A program made the translations under genes and the position numbers. Below, in pieces: positions 1 to 6,882 of a stretch of DNA of 13,124 bases. Each line of letters opens with the position of its first letter. Within the stretch, counting starts at the first letter, position 1. Below the pieces are notes generated by a model, which was not told the DNA's origin, searched no databases, and worked only from the letters and a program-made list of their open reading frames with translations. This DNA comes from Phycisphaerales bacterium (GTDB lineage Bacteria > Planctomycetota > Phycisphaerae > SM23-33): assembly GCA_003485185.1 (NCBI GenBank), contig DNAS01000092.1:11913-25036 (forward strand). Direction: 5' to 3'.

Positions 1-1
1 G

Positions 2-2089
2 TCCGACGCGGCGTCGCCCGAGACCACCCAGCCGGCCGCGGCTGCGCCGGAATCGAGCCCGGCCCAGCCCGCCACGGCGTCGGCGCCTTCGGCCGTCTTG
101 GTAAAACCTCCCGCGCGCGTGGCGTTGCCCGCCGACGCCTGGACGCCCGACCTCGTGCCGGAGATCGTCGTGTACGACTTCCGGCAGGAGGACGTGCCGG
201 ACGGCGCGGTGGCGGAATGGAAGTCGCGCGGCGTGAAGCCCCAGACGGCCAAGGGCAAGGCGACGAAGCTTCCCGAGATGGGCGGCGTCCTGTTTTCCGC
301 CGGGACGACCGAAGGCCTCTCCTGGCCGAAGGACAATCGCGGGCTCTGGCTGAACCGCTGGTGGGTCGTGATCGCCCGCGCGGACATGGCGGGCGTGGCG
401 AAGGACGTGCCGGCGATGACGGTCAACGGCGCGGCCGGCGGTTCGATGCGCAGACAGCCGTACGTCCGCTTCGCCGGCGGCGAGGGCAAGTTGCAGTGTC
501 TCCTGCACAGCCCGGCCGGGCCGGCGGTTCAGCAGGCGGACTGCGGAAAATCGTTCGCCGACTGGAACCTCGTCGTGGGGTTCCGTCGCGGCGGGCAGTA
601 TCACGCCTGGATCAACGGCGCAAAGCAGCCGCCGGTCCCCTTCACCGGAATGGAGCCCAACCGTGACGCCGACTCCCTCAGCGGACTGGGCGTCAACGAG
701 GTCGTCAAGACGCTGGCGGCGAACGTGGCCGTCGACTGCGCGATCGTCGGGCAGAGCGAGCTGAACGACGCGCAGGTCGACAAGCTGGTCGGCTGGGCGC
801 ATTGGCGCGCGGGTCGCCAGGACCTGCTGCCGGCGGACCATCCGTACAAGAACGCCCCGCCCCGCGGCCTGGACGCCAACGACAGGCCCGAGCTGTTCAC
901 CTTCGACCTGGACGCGTGGACGAAGTGGGTCGATGTCTGCAACAAGACCAAGAAGGCCCACCGGGGCGACCCCGCGCCGCCGGCGGACGACGGAAAGGGC
1001 AACGACTACTCGGTGGTGTTCTTCGACGATTTCAAGGCCGACAGCGTGGTGGACGACCTGACGGGCGGCCCGAGCGAAATCTGGTACTGCCCGACGCACC
1101 TGTCGGGAATCAACGTCAGCGCCCAGGCGGTGCGGAAGTCCGACAAGCCGTCCTGTTACGTCCACGACCCCCGCGGTTCGGGCACGATGACGCTGCGCAT
1201 GCTGGACGTCGGCGGCCGCTGGCGGAGCGGGGCATTCAGCTCGGTCAACAAGGAAGGCCTGGGGCGCTCGTGGAGCAAGGGGCGGTTCCGCATCCGGTGC
1301 AAGTTCCCGCGCCTGGCGGCGCCGCGCCCGGGGTTCTTCCCGGCCTTCTGGAGCTACGGCACGGAGCACCTGTTCTGGCGGACGCGCAACCGCGTGGAGA
1401 TGGATTTCTTCGAATACGACGGGCGGAACGGCGCCTGGATCAACACCACGCTGCACGTCCACGCCGCGCCGATCCCGTACGACATCCCGGAAATCCGCCA
1501 GTCGCCGGACGTCCGGTACAAGCTCGACGGCAGGGAGCTGGTCCCCAAGAACAACTTCGACCCGAAGATCGACATCTACGACGGCCAATACCACGTCTGG
1601 GAATTCCGGATCGAGGACGACTTCAGCTATCTCGTCGTCGACGACAAGGAAGTGGTGCGCGTGCCGACGGAGAAGTGGCTGCGGACCAAAAAGTACATCA
1701 TGGTCGACTGGGCGCTGCGGGCCAAGGAGCGTCCTGCCGTGGCCGGGCAGACTTATGACATGACGATCGACTGGATCGAGGTCCAGCAGCGGGAGCGCGA
1801 CCTGGCCGACGTGCCGCGGGGCTTCCGCGCCCGGCCGGCGCTTTCGGGCGCCCGCGGCGCGGGCCGCACCATCACCTGCGCGCCCAACGTCGAGGCCTCG
1901 CAGATCGAGTACCGCTGGTACAAGAACGGCGAACCGATCGTGGGCGCGACGCAGGCGTCGTTCACCGAGGACGCGAACAGCGCCGGAAAATCGCTGCGCT
2001 GCCACGTCCGCGCCGTGTCGCTGCTCAACCAGCCGGAGGCCTGGACCGCTGAAATCAAGCCCGCCGGCGCCGCGGCCCCCGCGCCCTGA
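2..2089 (+). CDS. GH16-family glycoside hydrolase with N-terminal LamG-like and C-terminal Ig-like domains (5' end outside window)
   Basis: Probably a secreted enzyme that cleaves a beta-linked polysaccharide (laminarin, agar, carrageenan or similar). The frame is open from base 2 with no stop, so the start and any signal peptide lie upstream; the TTG at 98 has no ribosome-binding site and is not taken as the start. An Ala/Pro/Ser/Thr-rich linker (nt 2-115) is followed by a LamG/concanavalin-like domain (about 160-840) ending in a pattern usual for such modules (AHWRAG...LLPADHPYK). The GH16 fold spans about 1010-1800. Its signature ExDxxE is EMDFFE at 1397-1414: nucleophile Glu, assisting Asp, acid/base Glu, in the beta-bulge form found in laminarinases, agarases and carrageenases. 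The C-terminal 1830-2075 (YRWYKNGEPI, LRCHV) looks Ig-like and may bind carbohydrate or protein. The family call is firm; the substrate is unknown. Confidence 0.88.
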   Translation, partial: SDAASPETTQPAAAAPESSPAQPATASAPSAVLVKPPARVALPADAWTPDLVPEIVVYDFRQEDVPDGAVAEWKSRGVKPQTAKGKATKLPEMGGVLFSAGTTEGLSWPKDNRGLWLNRWWVVIARADMAGVAKDVPAMTVNGAAGGSMRRQPYVRFAGGEGKLQCLLHSPAGPAVQQADCGKSFADWNLVVGFRRGGQYHAWINGAKQPPVPFTGMEPNRDADSLSGLGVNEVVKTLAANVAVDCAIVGQSELNDAQVDKLVGWAHWRAGRQDLLPADHPYKNAPPRGLDANDRPELFTFDLDAWTKWVDVCNKTKKAHRGDPAPPADDGKGNDYSVVFFDDFKADSVVDDLTGGPSEIWYCPTHLSGINVSAQAVRKSDKPSCYVHDPRGSGTMTLRMLDVGGRWRSGAFSSVNKEGLGRSWSKGRFRIRCKFPRLAAPRPGFFPAFWSYGTEHLFWRTRNRVEMDFFEYDGRNGAWINTTLHVHAAPIPYDIPEIRQSPDVRYKLDGRELVPKNNFDPKIDIYDGQYHVWEFRIEDDFSYLVVDDKEVVRVPTEKWLRTKKYIMVDWALRAKERPAVAGQTYDMTIDWIEVQQRERDLADVPRGFRARPALSGARGAGRTITCAPNVEASQIEYRWYKNGEPIVGATQASFTEDANSAGKSLRCHVRAVSLLNQPEAWTAEIKPAGAAAPAP

Positions 2090-2125
2090 CGGACGAACTC
2101 CGTGGAAAATCTCCGTTCACGGGAT

Positions 2126-2155
2126 GGGTGGCACACTTTGCTTGCAAAGCGTGTT
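2126..2155 (-). repeat. 30-bp palindromic repeat, diverged inverted copy
   Basis: This is an inverted, diverged copy of the repeat at 2172-2201. The core CACACTTTGC (2132-2141), TT, GCAAAGCGTG (2144-2153) forms a stem with 9 of 10 pairs. Relative to the other copy, two base pairs changed on both sides and still pair. Confidence 0.65.
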
Positions 2156-2171
2156 GCCTGAATTCGCGCAG

Positions 2172-2201
2172 AACACGGCTTGCAAGCAAGCCGTGCCACC
2201 C
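2172..2201 (+). repeat. 30-bp palindromic repeat, copy 2
   Basis: The core CACGGCTTGC (2174-2183), AA, GCAAGCCGTG (2186-2195) is a perfect 10-bp-arm palindrome followed by CCACCC. The 30 bases are identical to 3860-3889. CGCAATTCCG follows at 2221-2230, as it does at 3916-3925. Confidence 0.75.
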
Positions 2202-2233
2202 CCATTCGCGACTCGCGACTCGCAATTCCGAGG

Positions 2234-2246
2234 AGCCGTGCCACCC
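2234..2246 (+). repeat. Partial copy of the palindromic repeat
   Basis: AGCCGTGCCACCC matches the right-hand 13 bases of the 30-bp repeat at 2172-2201. It may be a decayed or truncated copy. Confidence 0.45.
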
Positions 2247-2309
2247 GGTTTTGCAGCTCTTTTCCACGGAGCAAGTCAGGCTCCCATGCCTCTACGCCCG
2301 CCCAGGCTG

Positions 2310-2337
2310 TTGCATTCGCGGGAGGGGGAGGCATAAT
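2310..2337 (+). promoter_or_regulatory. Possible sigma70-type promoter for the FAD oxidoreductase
   Basis: TTGCAT (2310-2315), 16 bases, then CATAAT (2332-2337). The -10 matches TATAAT at 5 of 6 positions; the -35 matches only at TTG. It would give a leader of about 50 bases. Weak but well placed. Confidence 0.35.
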
Positions 2338-2396
2338 GTCGCAAGTCATTCGGTCACCCGGCCGGCGAGCGCGAAAACGCGAAGGAGCGGCGCATC

Positions 2397-3749
2397 ATGA
2401 AGAGCCTGACGATCCCGTCGAAGAAGGTTCCCCTGGACGACTCGTGGGATGTACTGGTGGCTGGCGGCGGCCCGGCGGGCTGCGCCGCCGCGACGGCAGC
2501 GGCACGCCAGGGCGCCAAGACGCTCCTGATCGAATCCACCGGCGGACTGGGCGGAATGGGCACGCAGGGACTGGTCACCACCTGGGCGCCGTTTTCCGAC
2601 AAGAAGGGGACCATCCTCTACGGCGGGCTGGCCAAGCGGCTGCTGCTGGCCACCAAGCAGGCCATGCCCCACATCCCCGCCGACAAGCTGGACTGGGTGC
2701 TGTTCAACCCCGAGCAGTTGAAGCGCGTCTACGACGCGATGGTGCGCGACGCGGGCGCGACGATCCTGTTCAACGTGCTGGTCACGGGCGTCGAGACGGG
2801 CGGGAAGGGCGAAGTCTCGGCCGTGCTCGCCGCCGGAAAGGGCGGCCTGAAGGCTTACTCCGCCAAGGTCTACGTCGATTGCACGGGCGACGGCGACATC
2901 GCCGCCTGGGGCGGCGCGACGTTCGAGAAGGGCGACCCGGCCAGCGGAGACATGCAGCCGGCCTCGCTCTGCTTCCTGATGGCCAACGTCAACACCGAGG
3001 CCTACAAGAAGGGCCCGAACCTGCACGCGTCCAATCCCAACAGTCCCATGTACGCCATCCTGAAATCGGGGCGCTACCCGCGGATCAAGGACGCGCACTG
3101 CTGCAACGGCCTGCTCGGTCCGTCGGTGGTCTCCTTCAACGCCGGGCACGTCTGGGACGTGGACGGAACGGACCCGGCGTCGGTCTCGGCCGGGCTGATC
3201 GAGGGGCGCAAGGTCGCCGAGGAGTTCCGCCTGGCGCTGGCGGAGTTCGCCCCCGAGGCGTTCGGACAGGCGGTGCTGGTGGCCGTCGCGCCGAGCCTGG
3301 GCATCCGCGAGACGCGGCGCATCGTCGGCGATTACACGCTCACCATCGACGACTACCTCGCGCGGCGGACCTTCGACGACGAGATCTCGCGCAACAACTA
3401 CTGGATCGACGTCCACTCCGCGCGGCATGAGGCGACGACCGTCTACGGGCAGCGGTCCAAGGAGCCCAGCCGCTTCGAGCGCTACGGGCCCGGCGAGTCG
3501 CACGGAATCCCGTATCGCTGCCTGACGCCGAAGGGGCTTCGCAACGTCCTGGTTGCCGGGCGGTGCATCTCGTGCGACCGGCCGGTCCAGGGAACCATCC
3601 GCGTCATGCCCGCCTGCGTGACGACGGGCGAGGCCGCCGGCCTGGCCGCGGGACTGGCCGCCGCCAGCAAGGACCGCAACGTCCACGACGTCGACGTGCG
3701 CGAATTGCGCCGCCTGCTGAAACAGCACGACGCCTACCTGCCTGATTAA
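2397..3749 (+). CDS. FAD-dependent oxidoreductase (FAD_oxidored family)
   Basis: A 450-residue flavoprotein, most like the FAD_oxidored group common in PVC bacteria; reaction and substrate unknown. The Rossmann dinucleotide motif GGGPAG is at residues 23-28, with E46 placed to bind the FAD ribose. CTGDGD at 162-167 and the C-terminal NVLVAGRC segment (about 383-390) are typical flavin-contact blocks, and the C-terminal stretch PACVTTGEAAGLAAG is characteristic of the family. No signal peptide or membrane segment is seen, so it is probably cytoplasmic. The ATG at 2397 has AAGGAG 9 bases upstream. It stands alone between two repeat-rich gaps, so it looks like a single-gene unit. A role in sugar or polysaccharide breakdown with the upstream GH16 is inference from position only. 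Confidence 0.87.
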   Translation: MKSLTIPSKKVPLDDSWDVLVAGGGPAGCAAATAAARQGAKTLLIESTGGLGGMGTQGLVTTWAPFSDKKGTILYGGLAKRLLLATKQAMPHIPADKLDWVLFNPEQLKRVYDAMVRDAGATILFNVLVTGVETGGKGEVSAVLAAGKGGLKAYSAKVYVDCTGDGDIAAWGGATFEKGDPASGDMQPASLCFLMANVNTEAYKKGPNLHASNPNSPMYAILKSGRYPRIKDAHCCNGLLGPSVVSFNAGHVWDVDGTDPASVSAGLIEGRKVAEEFRLALAEFAPEAFGQAVLVAVAPSLGIRETRRIVGDYTLTIDDYLARRTFDDEISRNNYWIDVHSARHEATTVYGQRSKEPSRFERYGPGESHGIPYRCLTPKGLRNVLVAGRCISCDRPVQGTIRVMPACVTTGEAAGLAAGLAAASKDRNVHDVDVRELRRLLKQHDAYLPD

Positions 3750-3758
3750 AAAACACTA

Positions 3759-3783
3759 CAGGCTTCAGGCGACAGGCTTCAGG
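3759..3783. repeat. Short tandem repeat, CAGGCTTCAGG x2
   Basis: CAGGCTTCAGG occurs at 3759-3769 and again at 3773-3783, a period of 14. It lies just after the FAD gene stop and is one of several short-word repeats found only in the gaps of this window. Confidence 0.6.
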
Positions 3784-3796
3784 GGGGCGCGGGTGC

Positions 3797-3838
3797 CGTG
3801 GTTTGCGGAGTCCCGCGCAGCGGGACGGAGCAACCACG
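3797..3838. repeat. Two-part hairpin
   Basis: The outer stem is CGTGGTT (3797-3803) with AACCACG (3832-3838). The inner stem is GTCCCGC (3810-3816) with GCGGGAC (3820-3826) around a GCA loop. A symmetrical internal bulge separates them. No T-run follows, so it is not a standard terminator for the FAD gene, though it could slow polymerase or protect an mRNA end. Confidence 0.6.
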
Positions 3839-3859
3839 CCCTGCGCGATTCGTTCGACC

Positions 3860-3889
3860 AACACGGCTTGCAAGCAAGCCGTGCCACCC
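3860..3889 (+). repeat. 30-bp palindromic repeat, copy 3
   Basis: Identical over 30 bases to 2172-2201 and in the same orientation. The perfect palindrome core lies at 3862-3883. It is followed by a degenerate GATTCG-type tandem stretch and CGCAATTCCG (3916-3925), so the shared module is longer than the palindrome. Confidence 0.75.
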
Positions 3890-3966
3890 GACTTCGCGAT
3901 TCGAGATTCTCGATTCGCAATTCCGTGGCGCCCCGTTTCCCCCGTCATTTTTCCCAATGAAAAGGA

Positions 3967-3994
3967 TTGACAGTCTTGCCCCGCGCGTTATCAT
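3967..3994 (+). promoter_or_regulatory. Strong sigma70-type promoter of the iclR-led operon
   Basis: A perfect -35 TTGACA (3967-3972), a 16-base spacer and the -10 TATCAT (3989-3994, 5 of 6). The predicted start of transcription is near 4001, giving a leader of about 27 bases before the ATG at 4028. The local sequence is A/T-rich compared with its surroundings. Confidence 0.75.
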
Positions 3995-4026
3995 CTTTGA
4001 TGAACTATCATTCATCATGGATGAAT
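3991..4026. promoter_or_regulatory. Doubled palindromic operator, probable IclR autoregulatory site
   Basis: Four half-sites alternate in orientation: TCATC (3991-3995), GATGAA (3999-4004), TTCATC (4011-4016) and GATGAAT (4020-4026). They form two palindromes with 3-base centres (TTT and ATG) whose centres (3997 and 4018) are 21 bp apart, two helical turns. The site overlaps the -10 and the transcription start, as expected for repression. IclR proteins often bind as tetramers. That the adjacent IclR protein binds here is inference. Confidence 0.6.
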
Positions 4027-4027
4027 T

Positions 4028-4780
4028 ATGGCGGGCAGCGACCTGGTACAATCTCTCCTGCGGGGTCTGGACATCCTGGACCTGATCGCCCAATTCCCCG
4101 AAGGGCTGACGGTCAAGGAGTTGGCGGGGCGGATGGGCCTCAGGCCATCGACCGCGCACAACCTCGTCCGCACGCTGGCGGCCCGCGAGTATCTCCAGAA
4201 GGTCTCCCATCCCACGCGGTACCGGCTGGGCTCGGCGCTGGTGGAACTGACCCGCCGCCGCGTCTCGCACCGCCTGCACGCGCGGGCGGCGGAGGTTCTC
4301 GTCGGGCTGTTCGAGAAGCTGCCGTGCGCGACGCTGGTGTTCTGCGAGTCTCTCGGCGGGCAGGTCGTCGCGACGCTGCGGATGAGTCCGGAGCGCCCCG
4401 GCGTGCTGGAGCGCCCGACGGGGCGCGCGGTGCATCCGTACGGCGCGGCGTCGTCGCTGGTGTTCCAGGCGTACTGGCCGGCGGAGCAGCGGGAGGAATT
4501 CCGCCGCGCGCATCCGTTCTGGGAGCACGGGGCGCATTTGTGGAAGGACGCCGACAGCCTGGAGCGATTCCTGGCCGGCGTGCGCCAGACCGGCCATGCC
4601 GCGCCGCCCTGCGGCGACGGGATCTATCGCGTCGCGGCGCCGGTGTTTTCGCCGGCAGGGGAGCTGCTGGCGGCGCTGGGCGGGTCGATTCACGACCCCG
4701 CCGGCGCCGGCCCGGACGCCTGCCGCCTGACGATGGAATTGGTTACTGCCGCCGCGGAAAAACTCTCCGCGAGCGGATGA
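4028..4780 (+). CDS. IclR-family transcriptional regulator
   Basis: A 250-residue DNA-binding repressor or activator of usual IclR length. The winged helix-turn-helix is at about residues 8-62 (LVQSLLRGLDILDLI, then ELAGRMGLRPSTAHNLVRTL at 31-50), followed by an effector-binding domain (about 75-246) with a late IYRVAAPVFSPAGELLAALGGS block typical of the family. Two other ATGs just upstream (4017, 4021) are in other frames. There is no clear Shine-Dalgarno before 4028; the leader is short and consists mainly of the operator. It is the first gene of an operon with two Fe-S proteins and a U32-like protein, 30 bases before the next start. It probably controls its own operon through the sites at 3991-4026. 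The ligand is unknown. Confidence 0.9.
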   Translation: MAGSDLVQSLLRGLDILDLIAQFPEGLTVKELAGRMGLRPSTAHNLVRTLAAREYLQKVSHPTRYRLGSALVELTRRRVSHRLHARAAEVLVGLFEKLPCATLVFCESLGGQVVATLRMSPERPGVLERPTGRAVHPYGAASSLVFQAYWPAEQREEFRRAHPFWEHGAHLWKDADSLERFLAGVRQTGHAAPPCGDGIYRVAAPVFSPAGELLAALGGSIHDPAGAGPDACRLTMELVTAAAEKLSASG

Positions 4781-4810
4781 GAGAGTGTCTTTGACTATCG
4801 GGAGAAACGC

Positions 4811-5827
4811 ATGTTGACGGCAACGCAGGTCAAGCAGTGCGCCCTGTCGCTAGGCGCCGACGCAGTGGGCATCGGGAACATCGAACGGTGGGCCGGCGCG
4901 CCGATCCAGCAGGATCCGCGCCAGATCATGCCCCGCGCGCGGTCGGTCATCGCGATGGCCTTCCGCGTGATGCGGGGCAGCCTGCGCGGAATCGAGGAGG
5001 GCACGTTCTTCAGCAACTACTCCGCGATGGGCTACGGCGGGCTGACCTACCTCTACATGCCCCTGACGGTCATCAACCTCGCCAAGGCGCTCGAGGACGA
5101 CGGCTTCGAGGCGATACCCTACGGCCACCAGAGCGACTGGCGCGCCATCGGGCAGACCGGCGATCTGAAGAAGAATTACAGCTTTCCCGTGAAGCCCGGG
5201 CGGGCCTGCCCCGACGTGATGGTCAACCAGCGCATCGCCGCGTACCTGTGCGGGCTGGGCGAGATCGGGTGGAGCAAGATGTTCCTCACGCCGCAGTTCG
5301 GGCCCCGCCAGCGCCTGGGCATCGTCATCACCGAGGCGGCGCTGGAGCCCGACCCGATCTACGCGGGCCCGCCGCTGTGCAACCGGTGCATGGCCTGCGT
5401 GCGCGACTGCCCGGCCGGGGCGATCCCGCGCGACCGGGGCGTCAAGGCGACCCTCGCCGGCCACGACGTCGAATGGGCCGACGTGAACATGGAGCGCTGC
5501 GACATCTGCTTCCGCGGCGCCGTGCCGATGGCCGAGGGCGAGCAGGCCGAGGAATACTGCGATCCGATGTTCGGGAAGAAGGTCAAGCGCGCCCCCTGGT
5601 CGCCGTTCTACAAGAAGCCCAAGAATCTCTACAACACCGGACAGGCGATTTGCGGCGCCCGCGGCTGTACCAGGGCCTGCCTGACCTCGTTGGAGGCGCG
5701 CGGCGTGCTGAGCAACAAGTTCCACTCGCCGTTCCGCCCGGACGGAAAGTGCCCCTGGCGAAACGTCGAGCCGCCGGCCGAGCAGCCCAAGTCCGAGCCG
5801 CCGGCGACGCACAAGGAAGCGGACTGA
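4811..5827 (+). CDS. Double [4Fe-4S] protein, COG1600/QueG-like (paralog 1)
   Basis: A 338-residue iron-sulfur protein related to, but distinct from, epoxyqueuosine reductase QueG, which is cobalamin-dependent and shares ancestry with reductive dehalogenases. Residues 134-175 carry the family block GLGEIGWSKMFLTPQFGPRQR. Cluster I is C190, C193, C196, C200 (CNRCMACVRDCP, classic ferredoxin spacing). Cluster II is probably C230, C233, C286, C290 (ERCDIC, then RGCTRAC), with an extra C281. This spacing differs from QueG, so tRNA queuosine maturation is unlikely. No signal peptide; probably cytoplasmic. GGGAG stands 6 bases before the ATG, a good start. The next gene is its paralog, 15 bases on. 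Whether it binds cobalamin cannot be told. Function: unknown reductive or electron-transfer chemistry. Confidence 0.82.
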   Translation: MLTATQVKQCALSLGADAVGIGNIERWAGAPIQQDPRQIMPRARSVIAMAFRVMRGSLRGIEEGTFFSNYSAMGYGGLTYLYMPLTVINLAKALEDDGFEAIPYGHQSDWRAIGQTGDLKKNYSFPVKPGRACPDVMVNQRIAAYLCGLGEIGWSKMFLTPQFGPRQRLGIVITEAALEPDPIYAGPPLCNRCMACVRDCPAGAIPRDRGVKATLAGHDVEWADVNMERCDICFRGAVPMAEGEQAEEYCDPMFGKKVKRAPWSPFYKKPKNLYNTGQAICGARGCTRACLTSLEARGVLSNKFHSPFRPDGKCPWRNVEPPAEQPKSEPPATHKEAD

Positions 5828-5842
5828 GGTTGGGAGAAACCC

Positions 5843-6865
5843 ATGGCCGGTTTGACATCCCGTCAGGTCAAAAAGGTCGCCCGCCAGTGCGGGGCGGACT
5901 TGTGCGGCGTCGCGTCGATGGACCGCTTTGAAGGCGCGCCGAAGCAGCAGGATCCGCGCTGCATTTTCCCGGAGGCCCGGGCGTGCGTCGTGCTGGGCTT
6001 CCGCATTCCGCGGGGCTACTACCGGGGCATCGAGGAAGGCACGTATTTCGCCGCCTACCCCGCGATGGGCTACGGCGGGCTCAACCAGGTCTACATGCCG
6101 ATCGTGCTGCGGGAGCTGTGCTGCTTCATCGAGGACCACGGGTTCGAGGCCTCGCCCGTGCCCAACACGTATCCTGGCACGAGCGTGCGGTTCGAGACGC
6201 AGGCGTTCGACCCGAACCGCAGCCGGCCGGTGCGTGCGGACCTGCCGCACCCGGACGTGCTGGTGGATTACCGCGTCGCGGCCTTCGCCGCCGGACTGGG
6301 CGAGTTCGGGTGGAGCAAACTGCTGCTGACCCCGCAGTTCGGCCCGCGCCAGCGGTTCGCGGTCATCCTCACCGATGCGCCGCTGGAGGCCGACCCGCTG
6401 TACGACGGTCCGCCGATCTGCGACCGCTGCATGCGATGCGTCGCGGAGTGCACGGGAAAGGCGATCAGCGCCACCGACGCCGAGCGCGTGACCATCGCCG
6501 GGCGAACCGTCGAGTGGGGGCGCCTGGACTGCACGAAGTGCTCCGTCGCCTACCGCGGGGGGCTGCCGGAATACAACCCGTTCCTGCGTCGCGAGGCCGA
6601 CCCCGCGGCGTATGCGGACAAGTACTGCGGCCGGCCGGAACTGGACCGCGTCGTCGGATATCCCCCGCTGTACAACCATAACGCCGCGCTGGAAGGCGCG
6701 CGCGGATGCACCCGCGCGTGCATGATCCACCTGGAACAGACGGGGCGGATCCAGAACCTGTTCGAGAACCCCTTCCGCAAGCGCCCCCCGTGGAAGCTCG
6801 CGCCCGGCGCCTGGCGCGACGCCCCCGGCGGCGACGCCGATATGCCCGAGGACGGAAGGGAATGA
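5843..6865 (+). CDS. Double [4Fe-4S] protein, COG1600/QueG-like (paralog 2)
   Basis: A 340-residue tandem paralog of the preceding gene, alignable over nearly all its length (GAPKQQDPR, RGIEEGTYF, AMGYGGL, GLGEFGWSKLLLTPQFGPRQR). Cluster I is C193, C196, C199, C203, but the proline that normally follows the last cysteine is a threonine (AECTG). Cluster II is C230, C233, C289, C293; the extra cysteine of paralog 1 (C281) is absent (EGARGCTRAC). This fixes which four cysteines are shared. The start ATG has GGGAG 6 bases upstream within a leader almost identical to that of paralog 1, so the duplication included the ribosome-binding site. The pair may form a heterodimer with unequal roles. The substrate is unknown; the family call is good, the reaction is not known. 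Confidence 0.82.
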   Translation: MAGLTSRQVKKVARQCGADLCGVASMDRFEGAPKQQDPRCIFPEARACVVLGFRIPRGYYRGIEEGTYFAAYPAMGYGGLNQVYMPIVLRELCCFIEDHGFEASPVPNTYPGTSVRFETQAFDPNRSRPVRADLPHPDVLVDYRVAAFAAGLGEFGWSKLLLTPQFGPRQRFAVILTDAPLEADPLYDGPPICDRCMRCVAECTGKAISATDAERVTIAGRTVEWGRLDCTKCSVAYRGGLPEYNPFLRREADPAAYADKYCGRPELDRVVGYPPLYNHNAALEGARGCTRACMIHLEQTGRIQNLFENPFRKRPPWKLAPGAWRDAPGGDADMPEDGRE

Positions 6866-6882
6866 CGAGCGCGGGAGAGCGC

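Larger units (their letters stand above)
2098..2271. repeat. MITE-like element bounded by 12-bp perfect inverted repeats
   Basis: CTCCGTGGAAAA (2098-2109) and TTTTCCACGGAG (2260-2271) are perfect inverted complements enclosing 174 bp. Inside are two inverted 30-bp copies of a palindromic repeat (2126-2155 and 2172-2201, 25 of 30 positions alike, 16-base spacer), a tandem TCGCGAC doublet (2206-2219) and a 13-base partial copy (2234-2246). The structure resembles a small non-autonomous element or a structured RNA/DNA unit. No target-site duplication is obvious, so mobility is inference. Confidence 0.5.
2090..2396. other. Intergenic region with structured repeat element and weak promoter
   Basis: This 307-base gap holds no credible gene; short open frames here are low-complexity and lack ribosome-binding sites. 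It contains a compact inverted-repeat element (2098-2271), a possible promoter (2310-2337) and the ribosome-binding site AAGGAG (2382-2387) of the next gene. No hairpin followed by a T-run was found after the GH16 stop, so no Rho-independent terminator is called. Confidence 0.7.

Noticed and set aside
98..100. TTG as the start of the GH16 gene
   Set aside because: The frame is open to base 2 with a linker-like Ala/Pro-rich sequence, there is no Shine-Dalgarno, and a signal peptide is expected upstream. The gene starts outside the window.
4762..4786. ACTCTC/GAGAGT inverted repeat at the end of iclR as a terminator
   Set aside because: A 6-bp stem with a 13-base loop, overlapping the stop codon and with no proper T-run. 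The next gene is only 30 bases away and appears co-transcribed.
4811..5827. Assignment as true epoxyqueuosine reductase (queG)
   Set aside because: The second-cluster cysteine pattern and the region around the catalytic Asp differ from QueG, and it is a tandem pair in an IclR-controlled operon, so no gene symbol is given.
4850..6730. Long open frame on the - strand (626 codons) opposite the two Fe-S genes
   Set aside because: High G+C third positions open the antisense frame. The protein is Arg/Ala/Val/His-rich with no recognisable domain, while both + strand genes show clear motifs and ribosome-binding sites. The same applies to the other long antisense frames at 2346-3728, 6550-8139, 8941-9966, 9753-10898 and 10922-11944.
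6862..6864. ATG overlapping the previous stop as start of the U32-like gene
   Set aside because: The purine tract is only 1 base away. ATG 6883 has GGGAG at 5 bases and shares the leader of the upstream genes. It cannot be fully excluded.
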